A DNA stretch of 64,000 nt from contig CAYXED010000001.1 in NCBI GenBank assembly GCA_964463965.1, forward strand, positions 361,516 to 425,515, in the 5' to 3' direction. The stretch is from UBA2166 sp964463965. Lineage in GTDB: Bacteria > Nitrospirota > Nitrospiria > Nitrospirales > UBA2166. A program made the translations under genes and the position numbers. A model generated the notes under the pieces. The model did no database searches, was not told the origin of the DNA, and saw nothing but the letters and a program-made list of their open reading frames with translations. Below, piece by piece: positions 54,149 through 62,858 of this stretch. Each line of letters opens with the position of its first letter. Position 1 is the stretch's first letter.

Positions 54149-54193
54149 ATCCCGATAGGATTTATAGTATAAGTTTCTTGGAGTATGTGTCAA
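54149..54193 (-). promoter_or_regulatory. Promoter of the Rrf2 gene with candidate operator
   Basis: Minus strand TTGACA (54188-54193), 16-base spacer, TATACT (54166-54171), followed by an inverted repeat ATCC-TATCG-GGAT at 54149-54161, just downstream of the -10 where an autorepressor would bind. The short repeat and position make this a plausible Rrf2 site, not a proven one. Confidence 0.5.
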
Positions 54194-54261
54194 GGCCCAA
54201 AAGGCCCTAAACCCTAAAAATACTGCCTGTATATGAGGGCATTCAATCGCAACTGATTACG

Positions 54262-54291
54262 TTGACTTTATCTAGACCAGAGTGATAGCGT
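54262..54291 (+). promoter_or_regulatory. Candidate promoter of the metal ABC transporter
   Basis: TTGACT (54262-54267), 18-base spacer, TAGCGT (54286-54291) with an upstream TGA, i.e. an extended -10. The predicted start point is only a few bases before the ATG at 54302. No Zur-like palindrome was recognised. Confidence 0.35.
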
Positions 54292-54301
54292 CCTTCGCTA
54301 T

Positions 54302-55198
54302 ATGGGACAACTTTCCTTAGCAATACTCGCATGGGCTGTATTTACCAGCACTGCAGCAATAGCTGCGGAAAAACCGATTCCCAAAACTGTGGTAACCACT
54401 CTCCCCGTATTACAAGATTTTGTCAAACAAATAGGCAAAGAGCACGTCACAGTAAGTAGCGTAATTAATGGGAGTGAAAATAGTCACAGCTACGCACTCA
54501 AACCGAGCGACGTTCTTGCCGTTCATCAAGCAGACATGTTTGTTATGATTGGCGCAGGGCTTGAAGTGTGGGCAGAGCAATTACTACAAAGCTCTCAAAA
54601 CGCATCTCTTCAAATAGTAGTTACTTCTAAAGGAGTTTCCCTCCTGAAGGATACTACAACTCTACACAAACATAATAAGCACATATTAGGAGACCCGCAT
54701 ATTTGGCTTGATCCCGAGAATGCAAAAAGCATGGTTCGCCAAATTACGACTCGCTTGATTAAGATTGATCGTAAAAATAGAAAGGCCTATCTTAATAATC
54801 AAGCAGAGTATTTACGAGCATTAGACTCTCTACAAGCCAACATAAAGGCTCGTGTTAAACACCTTCCCGACCGAAAATTTATCGCACATCACGCTGCATG
54901 GCCATATTTCGCAAGACGCTTTGGATTTAAAATTTCTGGTAACATCATTGAACAACCAGGAGAAGAGCCTTCTGCAAAGCATCTGAGCCAGCTAACCCAA
55001 AAGATGAAAAAAAATATGATCAGAGTAATTGTAACGGAGCCTCAACTAAATCAGAAAATACCAAAAATTCTCTCAAATGAAACTGGTGCGAGCATTATCA
55101 CACTCACAGTTCTTCCTGGTGCACTCCCCGGAACTAACACATATATTGACATGCTACAATACAACGTTTCCAAACTTGCGAACGCCTTAGACCGTTAA
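54302..55198 (+). CDS. znuA: Metal (Zn/Mn) ABC transporter, substrate-binding protein
   Basis: A 298-residue periplasmic protein of the cluster A-I metal-binding family. After a signal peptide (LAILAWAVFTSTAAIAAE) come the metal ligands: a histidine in NSHSYALKPSD, one in DPHIWLDPENAK, one in FIAHHAAWPYFARRFG and an acidic C-terminal ligand region. The His-rich loop common in zinc-specific ZnuA is short here (THLHKHNKH region), so zinc is likely but manganese or iron is not excluded. First gene of a three-gene plus-strand operon. No ribosome-binding site; possibly leaderless. Confidence 0.9.
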   Translation: MGQLSLAILAWAVFTSTAAIAAEKPIPKTVVTTLPVLQDFVKQIGKEHVTVSSVINGSENSHSYALKPSDVLAVHQADMFVMIGAGLEVWAEQLLQSSQNASLQIVVTSKGVSLLKDTTTLHKHNKHILGDPHIWLDPENAKSMVRQITTRLIKIDRKNRKAYLNNQAEYLRALDSLQANIKARVKHLPDRKFIAHHAAWPYFARRFGFKISGNIIEQPGEEPSAKHLSQLTQKMKKNMIRVIVTEPQLNQKIPKILSNETGASIITLTVLPGALPGTNTYIDMLQYNVSKLANALDR

Positions 55199-55233
55199 AC
55201 CTATTACCCATGTAACCACTCCACTCAAAACCG

Positions 55234-56037
55234 ATGTCAGCCAGTCTCCCCAAAAAATCAAATCGGCGGTTTATCTCGTTTGCACATGCCACCTATACCC
55301 TTGCACAGAACACAGCCCTTAAAAATATTAGCCTTAATGTTGATGAGGGAGAGTTTGTAGGCATCATAGGACCAAATGGATCAGGAAAAACCACAATCCT
55401 CCGAGCTATTCTTGGCTTAATACTCCCGCAAGAAGGAAACTTACAAATCTTTGACTGTTCATGTGAAAACCTCCGCTGCCAACAGCGTGCACGCATGGGT
55501 TACCTACCTCAGAAAGACAAGATTGATCGAAACTTTCCAATTACTGTACTCGAAACGGTTATCATGGGCCGCTATGGTGCACAAGGGCTCTTCCGCAGAA
55601 CCGGGAAAAAAGACATCCATATTGCCCTGCAAGCCCTTAAAGATGTTGGCATGTATGACTTCCACAACGAACCATTTGGACAACTCTCGGGTGGACAACA
55701 ACAACGCATACTTATTGCTCGTGCACTTGCACAACAACCTCAAATACTGCTGCTCGATGAACCTACAACCGGAATTGATACAACCACACAGCATACTATT
55801 CTTCAACTCATCAAACGTTTACATCGAGAGCTCAATCTGACCATTCTTTTGGTCACACACGATATCAACCTCATCAGTCCGCTTGTTAATCGCTTGATTT
55901 TGCTCAATACTTCCCTCATTGCCAACGGTCACCCTAAAGATGTTTTACAATACAGCATGCTGTCTCAGGTCTATGGGGATGAAATTATCGTAACAGATAA
56001 CGGATATGTCATTGGCGGTGATTCTCACCATGGTTAA
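55234..56037 (+). CDS. znuC: Metal ABC transporter, ATP-binding protein
   Basis: A 267-residue ATPase subunit with Walker A GPNGSGKTT, Q-loop YLPQK, ABC signature LSGGQQQR, Walker B ILLLDEPTTGID and the switch histidine in LLVTHD. Pairs with the membrane protein encoded downstream. Separated by 35 bases from the binding-protein gene. Confidence 0.95.
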   Translation: MSASLPKKSNRRFISFAHATYTLAQNTALKNISLNVDEGEFVGIIGPNGSGKTTILRAILGLILPQEGNLQIFDCSCENLRCQQRARMGYLPQKDKIDRNFPITVLETVIMGRYGAQGLFRRTGKKDIHIALQALKDVGMYDFHNEPFGQLSGGQQQRILIARALAQQPQILLLDEPTTGIDTTTQHTILQLIKRLHRELNLTILLVTHDINLISPLVNRLILLNTSLIANGHPKDVLQYSMLSQVYGDEIIVTDNGYVIGGDSHHG

Positions 56038-56106
56038 CCTATATTTAGTATCATTTGGACCTTCATGTTCTCAATTCATCCTAACTAAATACTAGTAATA
56101 AAGCGT

Positions 56107-56928
56107 ATGTTTGACTTTTTATCATATGAATTTATGCAACGTGCCATACTAACATCGCTACTTGTTGGAGGAGTATGTTCGTGGCTGGGAGTGTTTGTAG
56201 TTTTACGCGGTTTAGCATTTATAGGCGCAGGCACGGCACATGCAGCTTTTGCGGGGATAACACTCGCCTATCTCCTTCAACTCCCCCCCCTCGCTATTGC
56301 TGTTTTGTTCGCCATTTTAACTGCATGGGCGGCAGGTTTCCTTGAAGAAAGAGGAAGGATGAAACTTGATGTTTCAATCGGGATTCTTTTCACCAGCACC
56401 ATGGCCCTAGCCATTCTTTTTATTGGCCTGATGACTACTTACAATGCTGAAGTATACGGTTACCTTTTCGGGAGCATTCTCTCTGTTACTGCTATGGAAA
56501 TATGGATCATTGGGATATTAAGTATTGTGGTTGTTGCTACCCTAATTGCCTTCTCAAAAGAATTATATTTTATTGCCTTTGACCAAGATATGGCAGAAGC
56601 TTCAGGAATTCCAGCACGGCCAATTTTCTTTTTACTCCTTACCCTTATTGCAGTAACCGTTGTCCTTTCAATGAAAGCAATTGGCGCAGTTCTAGTTTTT
56701 GCTATGCTGCTGATTCCAGCCTCGACAGCTTATCAACTAACCCATAGCCTCAGACAAATGACTTGGATTTCAATTGGAATAGGAATGATGACTTCATTGA
56801 CCGGCGTTCTCTTCTCATATTGGTTTGACCTTCCGTCAGGCCCAGCGACAGTGCTCCTCCAAACCATCTTATTTTTCACAGCTTTACTACTTCCACAGCA
56901 GCAAATAAGTCGGAAAAAACACAATTAA
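56107..56928 (+). CDS. znuB: Metal ABC transporter, permease protein
   Basis: A 273-residue permease of the ABC-3 family with about eight membrane spans. The family core is seen in FMQRAILTSLLVGGVCSWLGVFVVLRGLAFIGAGTAHAAFAG and MKAIGAVLVFAMLLIPASTAYQLT. Completes the importer with the two genes before it. Ends tail to tail with the DsrE gene. Confidence 0.94.
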   Translation: MFDFLSYEFMQRAILTSLLVGGVCSWLGVFVVLRGLAFIGAGTAHAAFAGITLAYLLQLPPLAIAVLFAILTAWAAGFLEERGRMKLDVSIGILFTSTMALAILFIGLMTTYNAEVYGYLFGSILSVTAMEIWIIGILSIVVVATLIAFSKELYFIAFDQDMAEASGIPARPIFFLLLTLIAVTVVLSMKAIGAVLVFAMLLIPASTAYQLTHSLRQMTWISIGIGMMTSLTGVLFSYWFDLPSGPATVLLQTILFFTALLLPQQQISRKKHN

Positions 56929-57025
56929 TATTTACGGTTTCTATTTCCAAACTACAGGCAGGAGCATTACACACAATAGACTCTTAAAAATCTTACAGGT
57001 TGAAAAATAGAATAATGGAATGGTG

Positions 57026-57448
57026 CTAGATAAAAAGTGAAGTTTCTGCGTCAAACGTCATACGCAGGATAGCAGGAAGACCAAGAACTTCATCAACAAG
57101 ATCGGCGAGCCTATCATGCTCTACACCCATATATTCTAAACCTGCACTACAGGCAACCAACCGAAACTGCCCAACTTGTCGAGCATCTGCAAACATCTGC
57201 GTAACAGAAGGAATTTTCTTTTCCTTTAGAAGCCGTTTTACGTCCTCAGAATACTCATCATATTCCACAGGAAAGTCCACATCATCAAGATTGCCCATCG
57301 CGAGCTTTTTAATCGCCCAAAACATTAAAATAACCTGCACATCTCTTCCAAGAGCAGAAGCGGTAAGAGCAAGAGTCGCAACCTGATGCAACTTATCATA
57401 GGTAGACCCATGGGAAAATATCACAAACTTATTTTTTGAATCTTCCAT
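57026..57448 (-). CDS. DsrE/DsrEFH family protein
   Basis: A 140-residue protein of the DsrE/F fold (FVIFSHGSTYDKLHQVATLALTASALGRDVQVILMFWAIK). One cysteine, in FRLVACSAGLEYMGV, sits where sulfur-carrying members have theirs; that region is typical for the peroxiredoxin-like DsrE branch. Members move sulfane sulfur, with TusA as a partner. A GGAG lies five bases before the ATG, and the stop codon of the M23 gene is only two bases away, so they are co-translated. It ends the thi operon. Confidence 0.85.
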   Translation of the reverse strand: MEDSKNKFVIFSHGSTYDKLHQVATLALTASALGRDVQVILMFWAIKKLAMGNLDDVDFPVEYDEYSEDVKRLLKEKKIPSVTQMFADARQVGQFRLVACSAGLEYMGVEHDRLADLVDEVLGLPAILRMTFDAETSLFI

Positions 57449-57450
57449 AG

Positions 57451-58362
57451 TTACTCCATGACCTCATTGAGAGTAATATTAGTCTCGACAGGCGATTTAA
57501 TTTTTATGAGATCATATGGATCAACGCGTGCATTGTTTAATCTCGCGCCCCAATGGAGATGTGGTCCTGTAGCCCGTCCTGAAGCTCCGACCAACCCAAT
57601 CACCTGACCACGCCTCACAGTTTCTCCCTCTTTTACCTTCATCTCTGAAAGATGAAAATACATAGTAAATAGTCCCAATCCATGATCAACTAAAATACTC
57701 TTTCCACTAAAAAACTGATCGGTACTTAAACGAACAACACCATGATTTGACACTTTAACTTCTGCACCATGTGGTGCAGAAATGTCTTCCCCAGTGTGGG
57801 GATTCTTCTTCTGTCCATTAATAATTCTTTTTCTCCCAAAAGCATTACTAATTTTCCCTTCTAGGGGAGCAATAAAGCCTTCTCCCCACATACGTGGGGT
57901 ATTTGTTTGAGCAAATAAGCTTCGCAAATGCCTAGCTTCCCTCTGTACACGCTTTAGAGTATTGGAGTCAAGGTCAACCATCTTACTAGGAAGAGTAAGG
58001 GTTTGCACAGGAAAATTTGCATCCCTGACATCAACAAAATATTGTCGGCTTTCGATGCCCCGAGAAGATCTTAAGGTAACATCTAGTGTATCCTTACCTA
58101 ATTTTGATGCCAAATCAATGCCGAGTAAAGTTCCCATCATGTTAGAGTGCTCAAATCGAAAAAAAATCACCGTCTGCCCCTTCCAAACACCTTTTACATT
58201 TGTAAAATCTTTAGGAACGGGAATTTCAATTTTCAAGATTTCCCCTTGTATTGCTTCAAATGCTGCTCGATTAGTATCACTACTTTTAGCAAATACTGAG
58301 AAACCTCCACTCCATAAAAGTATTACAAACAAGACAGGCATTGTAACAGTAACTTTCTTCAT
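57451..58362 (-). CDS. M23 (LytM) family peptidase, exported
   Basis: A 303-residue periplasmic protein. ATG 58360-58362 is chosen because GGAAG is seven bases upstream and the longer frame would overlap thiE. A signal peptide (VLFVILLWSGGFSVFA) precedes a beta-rich N-terminal region, and the LytM domain is at the C-terminus with zinc ligands HTGEDISAPHG, then YFHLSEM and GPHLHWGARL. It would cut peptidoglycan cross-links or activate an amidase; with the full HxxxD and HxH set it is predicted active. Its place in the thi operon seems incidental. Confidence 0.9.
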   Translation of the reverse strand: MKKVTVTMPVLFVILLWSGGFSVFAKSSDTNRAAFEAIQGEILKIEIPVPKDFTNVKGVWKGQTVIFFRFEHSNMMGTLLGIDLASKLGKDTLDVTLRSSRGIESRQYFVDVRDANFPVQTLTLPSKMVDLDSNTLKRVQREARHLRSLFAQTNTPRMWGEGFIAPLEGKISNAFGRKRIINGQKKNPHTGEDISAPHGAEVKVSNHGVVRLSTDQFFSGKSILVDHGLGLFTMYFHLSEMKVKEGETVRRGQVIGLVGASGRATGPHLHWGARLNNARVDPYDLIKIKSPVETNITLNEVME

Positions 58363-58396
58363 CATTGTTCTTCCATACGACTTATTAATAATTAAA

Positions 58397-59041
58397 TCAT
58401 CCAACCAGATTGCGATGATGTGCAATTTCACGACATATCGTCTGCGTCGTAACACCCACTCGAGGTGAAGACATAATCGTTGAAATCATTGCCACTCCAA
58501 ATGCTCCAGCATGAATAACTTCACCAATAACAGCTTGTGTAATACCCCCGATTGCAAAAATTGGGATGTTTGTTTTCTGTCGTGCAGCGGCAAGCACATC
58601 TAGCCCAATTGGCGGACCAAAAGATCTCTTTGAAGGAGTATCATAGATTGGACCTAATACAACAAAGTCAGCCCCCTGTTGCTCGGCACGTTCCACCTCA
58701 TCCACAGTATGAGTTGATACCGCAACAAAACGATCACTCCCAACAAGTTGGCGAACCTTATCAGTAGGCAAGCTATCAGAGCGAAGATGAATCCCAGCTC
58801 CTGGCACGGATAAACACACGTCGACCCTATCATTAACAAAGCAGTATGCACCACATTGTACTGCCTGTGCCTGAATATCTCTCGCTAACATTAGAAGCGG
58901 CCTAACCAGCAAATCTTTTTCTCGAATTTGTACGGCACGCGCACCATTTTTTAACGCCTCGCCAACGGCAGAAGACAGGGATCGCCCAGAAACTTGGTGT
59001 CGATCAGTAATGAGATAGAGAGAAAAATCAACTTTCGGCAT
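58397..59041 (-). CDS. thiE: Thiamine phosphate synthase
   Basis: A 214-residue TIM-barrel enzyme that joins the thiazole and pyrimidine halves of thiamine. Landmarks are LYLITDRHQV, VQIREKDL, CFVNDRVDVCLSVPGAGIHLRSDSL, VSTHTVDEV, ADFVVLGPIYDTPSKRSFGPPIGL and IPIFAIGGIT. It is followed by the M23 gene after a 34-base gap. Confidence 0.94.
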   Translation of the reverse strand: MPKVDFSLYLITDRHQVSGRSLSSAVGEALKNGARAVQIREKDLLVRPLLMLARDIQAQAVQCGAYCFVNDRVDVCLSVPGAGIHLRSDSLPTDKVRQLVGSDRFVAVSTHTVDEVERAEQQGADFVVLGPIYDTPSKRSFGPPIGLDVLAAARQKTNIPIFAIGGITQAVIGEVIHAGAFGVAMISTIMSSPRVGVTTQTICREIAHHRNLVG

Positions 59042-59072
59042 GAATCAGGCACGCCAGAGAGAAAGTTAATAT

Positions 59073-59885
59073 TTAGATATCAGGTTCGGGGCTACTTGCG
59101 GTGGCGTAAAGTTTTTTTGGTATCCGACCAGCCCGATAAGCTAAACGCCCCGCTTGCACCGCATAATTCATAGCACGAGCCATCTTAATAGGATCTTTTG
59201 CACCAGCAATAGCAGTATTCATTAATACAGCATCGCTACCGTATTCCATAGCTAATGCTGCATCAGAAGCGGTCCCAACACCAGCATCAACTATAACTGG
59301 AACCTTGACAGTTTCGAGAATAATACGAAGAGTATATGGATTGCGAATACCTAATCCGGATCCAATGGGTGCCGCAAGAGGCATAACAGCAGGACACCCC
59401 ACATCCACAAGTTTCTTAGCTACAATAGGATCATCATTAGTATAAGGGAGAACGATAAACCCCTCCTTTACCAATATTTTGGCCGCTTCTATCAGCCCTT
59501 CTGTATCAGGAAATAGCGTTTGCTCATCCCCAATAACTTCGAGTTTCACCATATCAGAAATTCCTGCAGTTCGTGCTAATCGAGAGACACGAAGAGCGTC
59601 TTCAACAGTATAACAGCCAGCAGTATTTGGAAGAATTTGGTACTTTTTAGGGTCAACATAATCAAGAAGGTTTTCTTTTCCACTATCCGTGATATTAACC
59701 CGTCGAACAGCAACGGTCACAACTTCAGCTCCCGAAGCCTCAATTGCCTGCCTAGTTTCAAAAAAATCTTTATACTTCCCAGTGCCAACCCAAAGACGGG
59801 ACTTAAACTCCATCCCAGCAATCACGAATGGATCAGAGGAAACATCTTTGGAAAGATTCTCTTCACTTTCTAACACAGCATCCAT
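59073..59885 (-). CDS. thiG: Thiazole synthase
   Basis: A 270-residue TIM-barrel enzyme that assembles thiazole phosphate from 1-deoxy-xylulose phosphate, an imine and sulfur carried by ThiS thiocarboxylate. Typical parts are SRLWVGTGKYKDF, the catalytic lysine in MVKLEVIGDEQTLFPD, GSGLGIRNP and VIVDAGVGTASDAALAMEYGSDAVLMNTAIAGAKDP. It follows thiS by 29 bases. Confidence 0.96.
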   Translation of the reverse strand: MDAVLESEENLSKDVSSDPFVIAGMEFKSRLWVGTGKYKDFFETRQAIEASGAEVVTVAVRRVNITDSGKENLLDYVDPKKYQILPNTAGCYTVEDALRVSRLARTAGISDMVKLEVIGDEQTLFPDTEGLIEAAKILVKEGFIVLPYTNDDPIVAKKLVDVGCPAVMPLAAPIGSGLGIRNPYTLRIILETVKVPVIVDAGVGTASDAALAMEYGSDAVLMNTAIAGAKDPIKMARAMNYAVQAGRLAYRAGRIPKKLYATASSPEPDI

Positions 59886-59914
59886 TGATTGGACCGTTCA
59901 CAACACCCATATTT

Positions 59915-60139
59915 TCATGGATCAGGAACACAGCCACAACCTCCTCCAATAAAACTAATAATTTCTACCTGATCTCCAGAGCTCAGCTTCACTATGTCAA
60001 ACTGCTCTCTCGAAACAATTATACTATTCTTCTCTATCACAGTGTAATCCAGCCTCACCTCTAATTGCTGCAGCAAATCACCTACCGAAGAACCCGCTTC
60101 AACCTGAAGTCGCTTGCCATTAACAAGAATATCTACCAC
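59915..60139 (-). CDS. thiS: Sulfur carrier protein ThiS with C-terminal extension
   Basis: A 74-residue ubiquitin-like sulfur carrier. The start is taken at a GTG (60137-60139), where the family sequence begins (VDILVNGKRLQVEAGSSVGDLL); the frame is open up to an ATG at 60181. ThiS normally ends in Gly-Gly, whose carboxylate is adenylated and thiolated. Here the diglycine is part of GGG at residues 65-67 and seven further residues follow, CGCVPDP, before TGA. The extension would have to be removed for the usual chemistry, as in CysO and QbsE-type carriers, which are trimmed by JAMM-type proteases. First gene of thiS-thiG-thiE. Confidence 0.85.
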   Translation of the reverse strand: MVDILVNGKRLQVEAGSSVGDLLQQLEVRLDYTVIEKNSIIVSREQFDIVKLSSGDQVEIISFIGGGCGCVPDP

Positions 60140-60263
60140 TCTGAAGACACACCCCAAGTCATTCAATTTACCATCATACAACGCTCAGGGAATCATTTGT
60201 CAATCCAACAACACAGTTTACAACCATTGCTTCGGTCAGCTCAAAACAATCAAGACAGGGAAA

Positions 60264-61724
60264 TTATCCAGTTGAACCAATACTTATCAGGTAATCAAGT
60301 ATTTTTTTTGCCGTCAGGTCACCCTCGTGGATGCAGTCAGGAACACCCACTCCTCTATAGGCAGACCCTGTAACACACAATCCCGGATGCTGAAGAAAAC
60401 CCTCCTCAATCTCAACAAGACGATCAAGATGACCAACTAAGTATTGAGGGATGGCATTTTCCCAACGATATACACGTGATAACACAGGATTCACGGTAAT
60501 ACCCAAAATATCACCAAGTTCTTTCTTTACAACACGAATAATTTCCTGATCATCACGAAATACAATATCTTCTCGACCAACACCTCCGAGATAACATCTA
60601 ATCAGCGCATGATCACTGGGTGATCGATGAGACCATTTGGTAGATGTCCATGTCGATGCAACCATAGGACGATTCTCAACCCGTGGAATTACAAAACCAA
60701 ACCCCTGTAATGAGTGCGCATTCGAAAGACTCGTCAGAGGATACGCTAACGAGACCGTTGCGGTGCTGGTGTAAGGAATACCATGCAACTGCTGAGATAT
60801 CCTGCCATCAATTTGTGCAAGCAAATCCCCCGCTACAAAAGAAGGCGTCGCAAGAACGACAGCATCAAACGTAAACGCCTCCCCACTATCCATTAAAATC
60901 TCATATTTAGGGTTCGGCTTAGGCGCTTGCTGGCGAAGAGCACGCACTTTTACTCCTTGCAAAAACTGCATCCTATCTTCTCCATGACATTTCAGCGAAT
61001 CAACTAAGGCATTTACCATCTCCACAAGACCTCCACGTAATGTCACAAATGTGGTCAGTCTTTTACTTCCTCCCTTGATAGGCTTTCTAGCTTGACGTCG
61101 ACTTGCCAGCATCCCCTTAATAATACTTCCATACTGTTGTTCAAGTTCTTGGAAACGAGGAAATGTGGCTTTAATACTTAATTGGTCTGCATCACCTGCA
61201 TAAATTCCAGTCATCAGTGGTTCGATAAGGCGTTCAAATACTTCTGATCCAAATCTTCGTTGGAAAAAGCTTGCCAACGATTCATCTGAAGTTCTAGTAG
61301 CTGGCTGGGCAACAAATAAGTCCATTAGAAGTCGTATCTTCCCTCCAACCGAAAGAAGAGGACTTGTCATCAGAGGTAACGCTTTAGATGGTGACAGAGT
61401 TATCAAACCTTCAGGAAACTCCCGAAGACGTCCATCGTAGAGTACATAGGTTCCGTGATGTTTCGTGTTAGTGCCCATGAGCTGGTCATCAAGCCCAAGC
61501 TCTCTGCATAACCCAATGCCCCATGGCTTGTACGAGAGAAATGAGTCTGGACCGCCTTCGATAATGAAATCATCTACTAATTCTGTTCGAATCTTTCCTC
61601 CTAGGTGACAAGTTGCCTCAATCAAGGTGCAAGAAACAGAAAGATCCTGTGAAGCGGTGTTTTTTAATAAGGAATAAGCGGTTGCTAACCCGGCAATACC
61701 GCCACCAACAATTGCAACTTTCAC
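60264..61724 (-). CDS. hemY: Protoporphyrinogen oxidase (HemG/HemY type, FAD)
   Basis: A 486-residue oxygen-dependent protoporphyrinogen IX or coproporphyrinogen III oxidase. It has the FAD motif VAIVGGGIAGLATAYSLL, GGPDSFLSYKPWG, LTPLMTGIYAGDA-type PLMTGIYAGDADQLSIKATFPR, and the C-terminal signature VTGSAYRGVGVPDCIHEG. The family includes oxidases of the protoporphyrin-dependent and coproporphyrin-dependent heme pathways; sequence alone does not settle which. Its start overlaps the hemE stop by four bases (ATGA, 61721-61724). Confidence 0.94.
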   Translation of the reverse strand: MKVAIVGGGIAGLATAYSLLKNTASQDLSVSCTLIEATCHLGGKIRTELVDDFIIEGGPDSFLSYKPWGIGLCRELGLDDQLMGTNTKHHGTYVLYDGRLREFPEGLITLSPSKALPLMTSPLLSVGGKIRLLMDLFVAQPATRTSDESLASFFQRRFGSEVFERLIEPLMTGIYAGDADQLSIKATFPRFQELEQQYGSIIKGMLASRRQARKPIKGGSKRLTTFVTLRGGLVEMVNALVDSLKCHGEDRMQFLQGVKVRALRQQAPKPNPKYEILMDSGEAFTFDAVVLATPSFVAGDLLAQIDGRISQQLHGIPYTSTATVSLAYPLTSLSNAHSLQGFGFVIPRVENRPMVASTWTSTKWSHRSPSDHALIRCYLGGVGREDIVFRDDQEIIRVVKKELGDILGITVNPVLSRVYRWENAIPQYLVGHLDRLVEIEEGFLQHPGLCVTGSAYRGVGVPDCIHEGDLTAKKILDYLISIGSTG

Positions 61725-62773
61725 GACGGCCGGGCACTCAGCTCATGAACCATGCTAACTACAGCATCAACATGTTCCACTGGAGTTTGAGGCAAAATCC
61801 CATGTCCAAGATTAAAAATATGTCCGGGTCGATTCTGAACACGCCGTAAAATATCAGCTACCCTTCTGTGAATTTCAGGAAGTGGCGAAAAAAGTGTTAC
61901 AGGGTCGAGATTACCCTGAATAGCAACGTTTACCCCAAGACGCTTCCAAGCATCATCAATATGGACTCTCCAATCAACTCCAATAACATCACCACCAGCC
62001 TCTTTCATCAATTCAAGCAAGGCAGCAGTCCCGGTTCCAAAATGCACAATTGGTACCGTCTCATTCTGTAAACTAGATATAATATGCTGCACATGAGGAA
62101 GAACGTACTCCCGATAATCATCGGGGTTTAGACATCCAACCCAACTATCAAAAAGCTGCACGACTTGAGCACCAGCATGAATTTGGCTCCAGAGATATCT
62201 GGAAATAACATTTGATAGCTTTTTCATCAACGCATGCCATGCAGCTGGATCACCATACATCATACCTTTTGTACGAATGTAATTGCGTGAGGATCCTCCC
62301 TCAATCATATAGCTAGCCAAGGTAAACGGTGCCCCAGCAAACCCAATGAGTGGAATTGGAGATGGCTGAGATTCAATTGCCTGTCTTGCAAGTCGAATTG
62401 CATCCCCAACATAGCGAAGGCTGTCAGCATCGACCTCCTTCAATGCACTCACCCCACTCTTGTCAAGAACCGGATTGTGAATTACTGGTCCTTCTCCAGC
62501 AGAAAACTCAAGATCAAGTCCCATTGGCTCAAGAGGAAGCAAGATGTCTGCGAAGATAATGCCTGCGTCAATATCAAACCGTTCAATAGGCTGCAAAGTA
62601 ACTTGAGCGGCTAACTCAGGAGTTTTACATACGGTTAGAATATCGTGTTTTTCTCTTATTTTTCGATATTCCTGCATGTAACGGCCAGCTTGCCTCATAA
62701 ACCACACAGGAGTGCAGTCGACTGGTTCACGTCGGCAAGCCTTTAAAAATCTATCGTTGTATTTTTTCACCAT
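61721..62773 (-). CDS. hemE: Uroporphyrinogen decarboxylase
   Basis: A 350-residue enzyme that removes four carboxyl groups from uroporphyrinogen III to give coproporphyrinogen III. N-terminal PVWFMRQAGRYMQEYRKIR with the catalytic arginine, FADILLPLEPMGL with the key aspartate, GFAGAPFTLASYMIEG, and GNLDPVTLF are all typical. The promoter's -10 box is nine bases before the ATG, and no ribosome-binding site is seen, so the transcript is probably leaderless. Co-transcribed with hemY. Confidence 0.97.
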   Translation of the reverse strand: MVKKYNDRFLKACRREPVDCTPVWFMRQAGRYMQEYRKIREKHDILTVCKTPELAAQVTLQPIERFDIDAGIIFADILLPLEPMGLDLEFSAGEGPVIHNPVLDKSGVSALKEVDADSLRYVGDAIRLARQAIESQPSPIPLIGFAGAPFTLASYMIEGGSSRNYIRTKGMMYGDPAAWHALMKKLSNVISRYLWSQIHAGAQVVQLFDSWVGCLNPDDYREYVLPHVQHIISSLQNETVPIVHFGTGTAALLELMKEAGGDVIGVDWRVHIDDAWKRLGVNVAIQGNLDPVTLFSPLPEIHRRVADILRRVQNRPGHIFNLGHGILPQTPVEHVDAVVSMVHELSARPS

Positions 62774-62782
62774 AGCCGAGGC

Positions 62783-62812
62783 ATTCTACGGGTGGGGCAA
62801 AGAACCTGTCAA
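62783..62812 (-). promoter_or_regulatory. Strong promoter of hemE
   Basis: Minus strand TTGACA (62807-62812), 18-base spacer, TAGAAT (62783-62788). The -10 ends nine bases before the hemE ATG, so the mRNA 5' end should fall at or within a few bases of the start codon. Confidence 0.65.
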
Positions 62813-62845
62813 ACGAAATGGCTAACGAATCTTCCTCACTTAAGC

Positions 62846-62851
62846 TATACT
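62846..62851 (+). promoter_or_regulatory. -10 element of the DUF3047 gene
   Basis: TATACT seven bases upstream of ATG 62859, with no good -35. Together with the absence of a ribosome-binding site this suggests a leaderless transcript. Confidence 0.4.
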
Positions 62852-62858
62852 GCGACGG

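Noticed and set aside
54185..54215. GGCC-containing repeat as an operator for znuA
   Set aside because: The pairing is only 4 bp and does not resemble a Zur or MntR site.
60182..60263. TPP riboswitch upstream of thiS
   Set aside because: The CTGAGA and ACCTGA-type conserved boxes of the TPP aptamer are not present.
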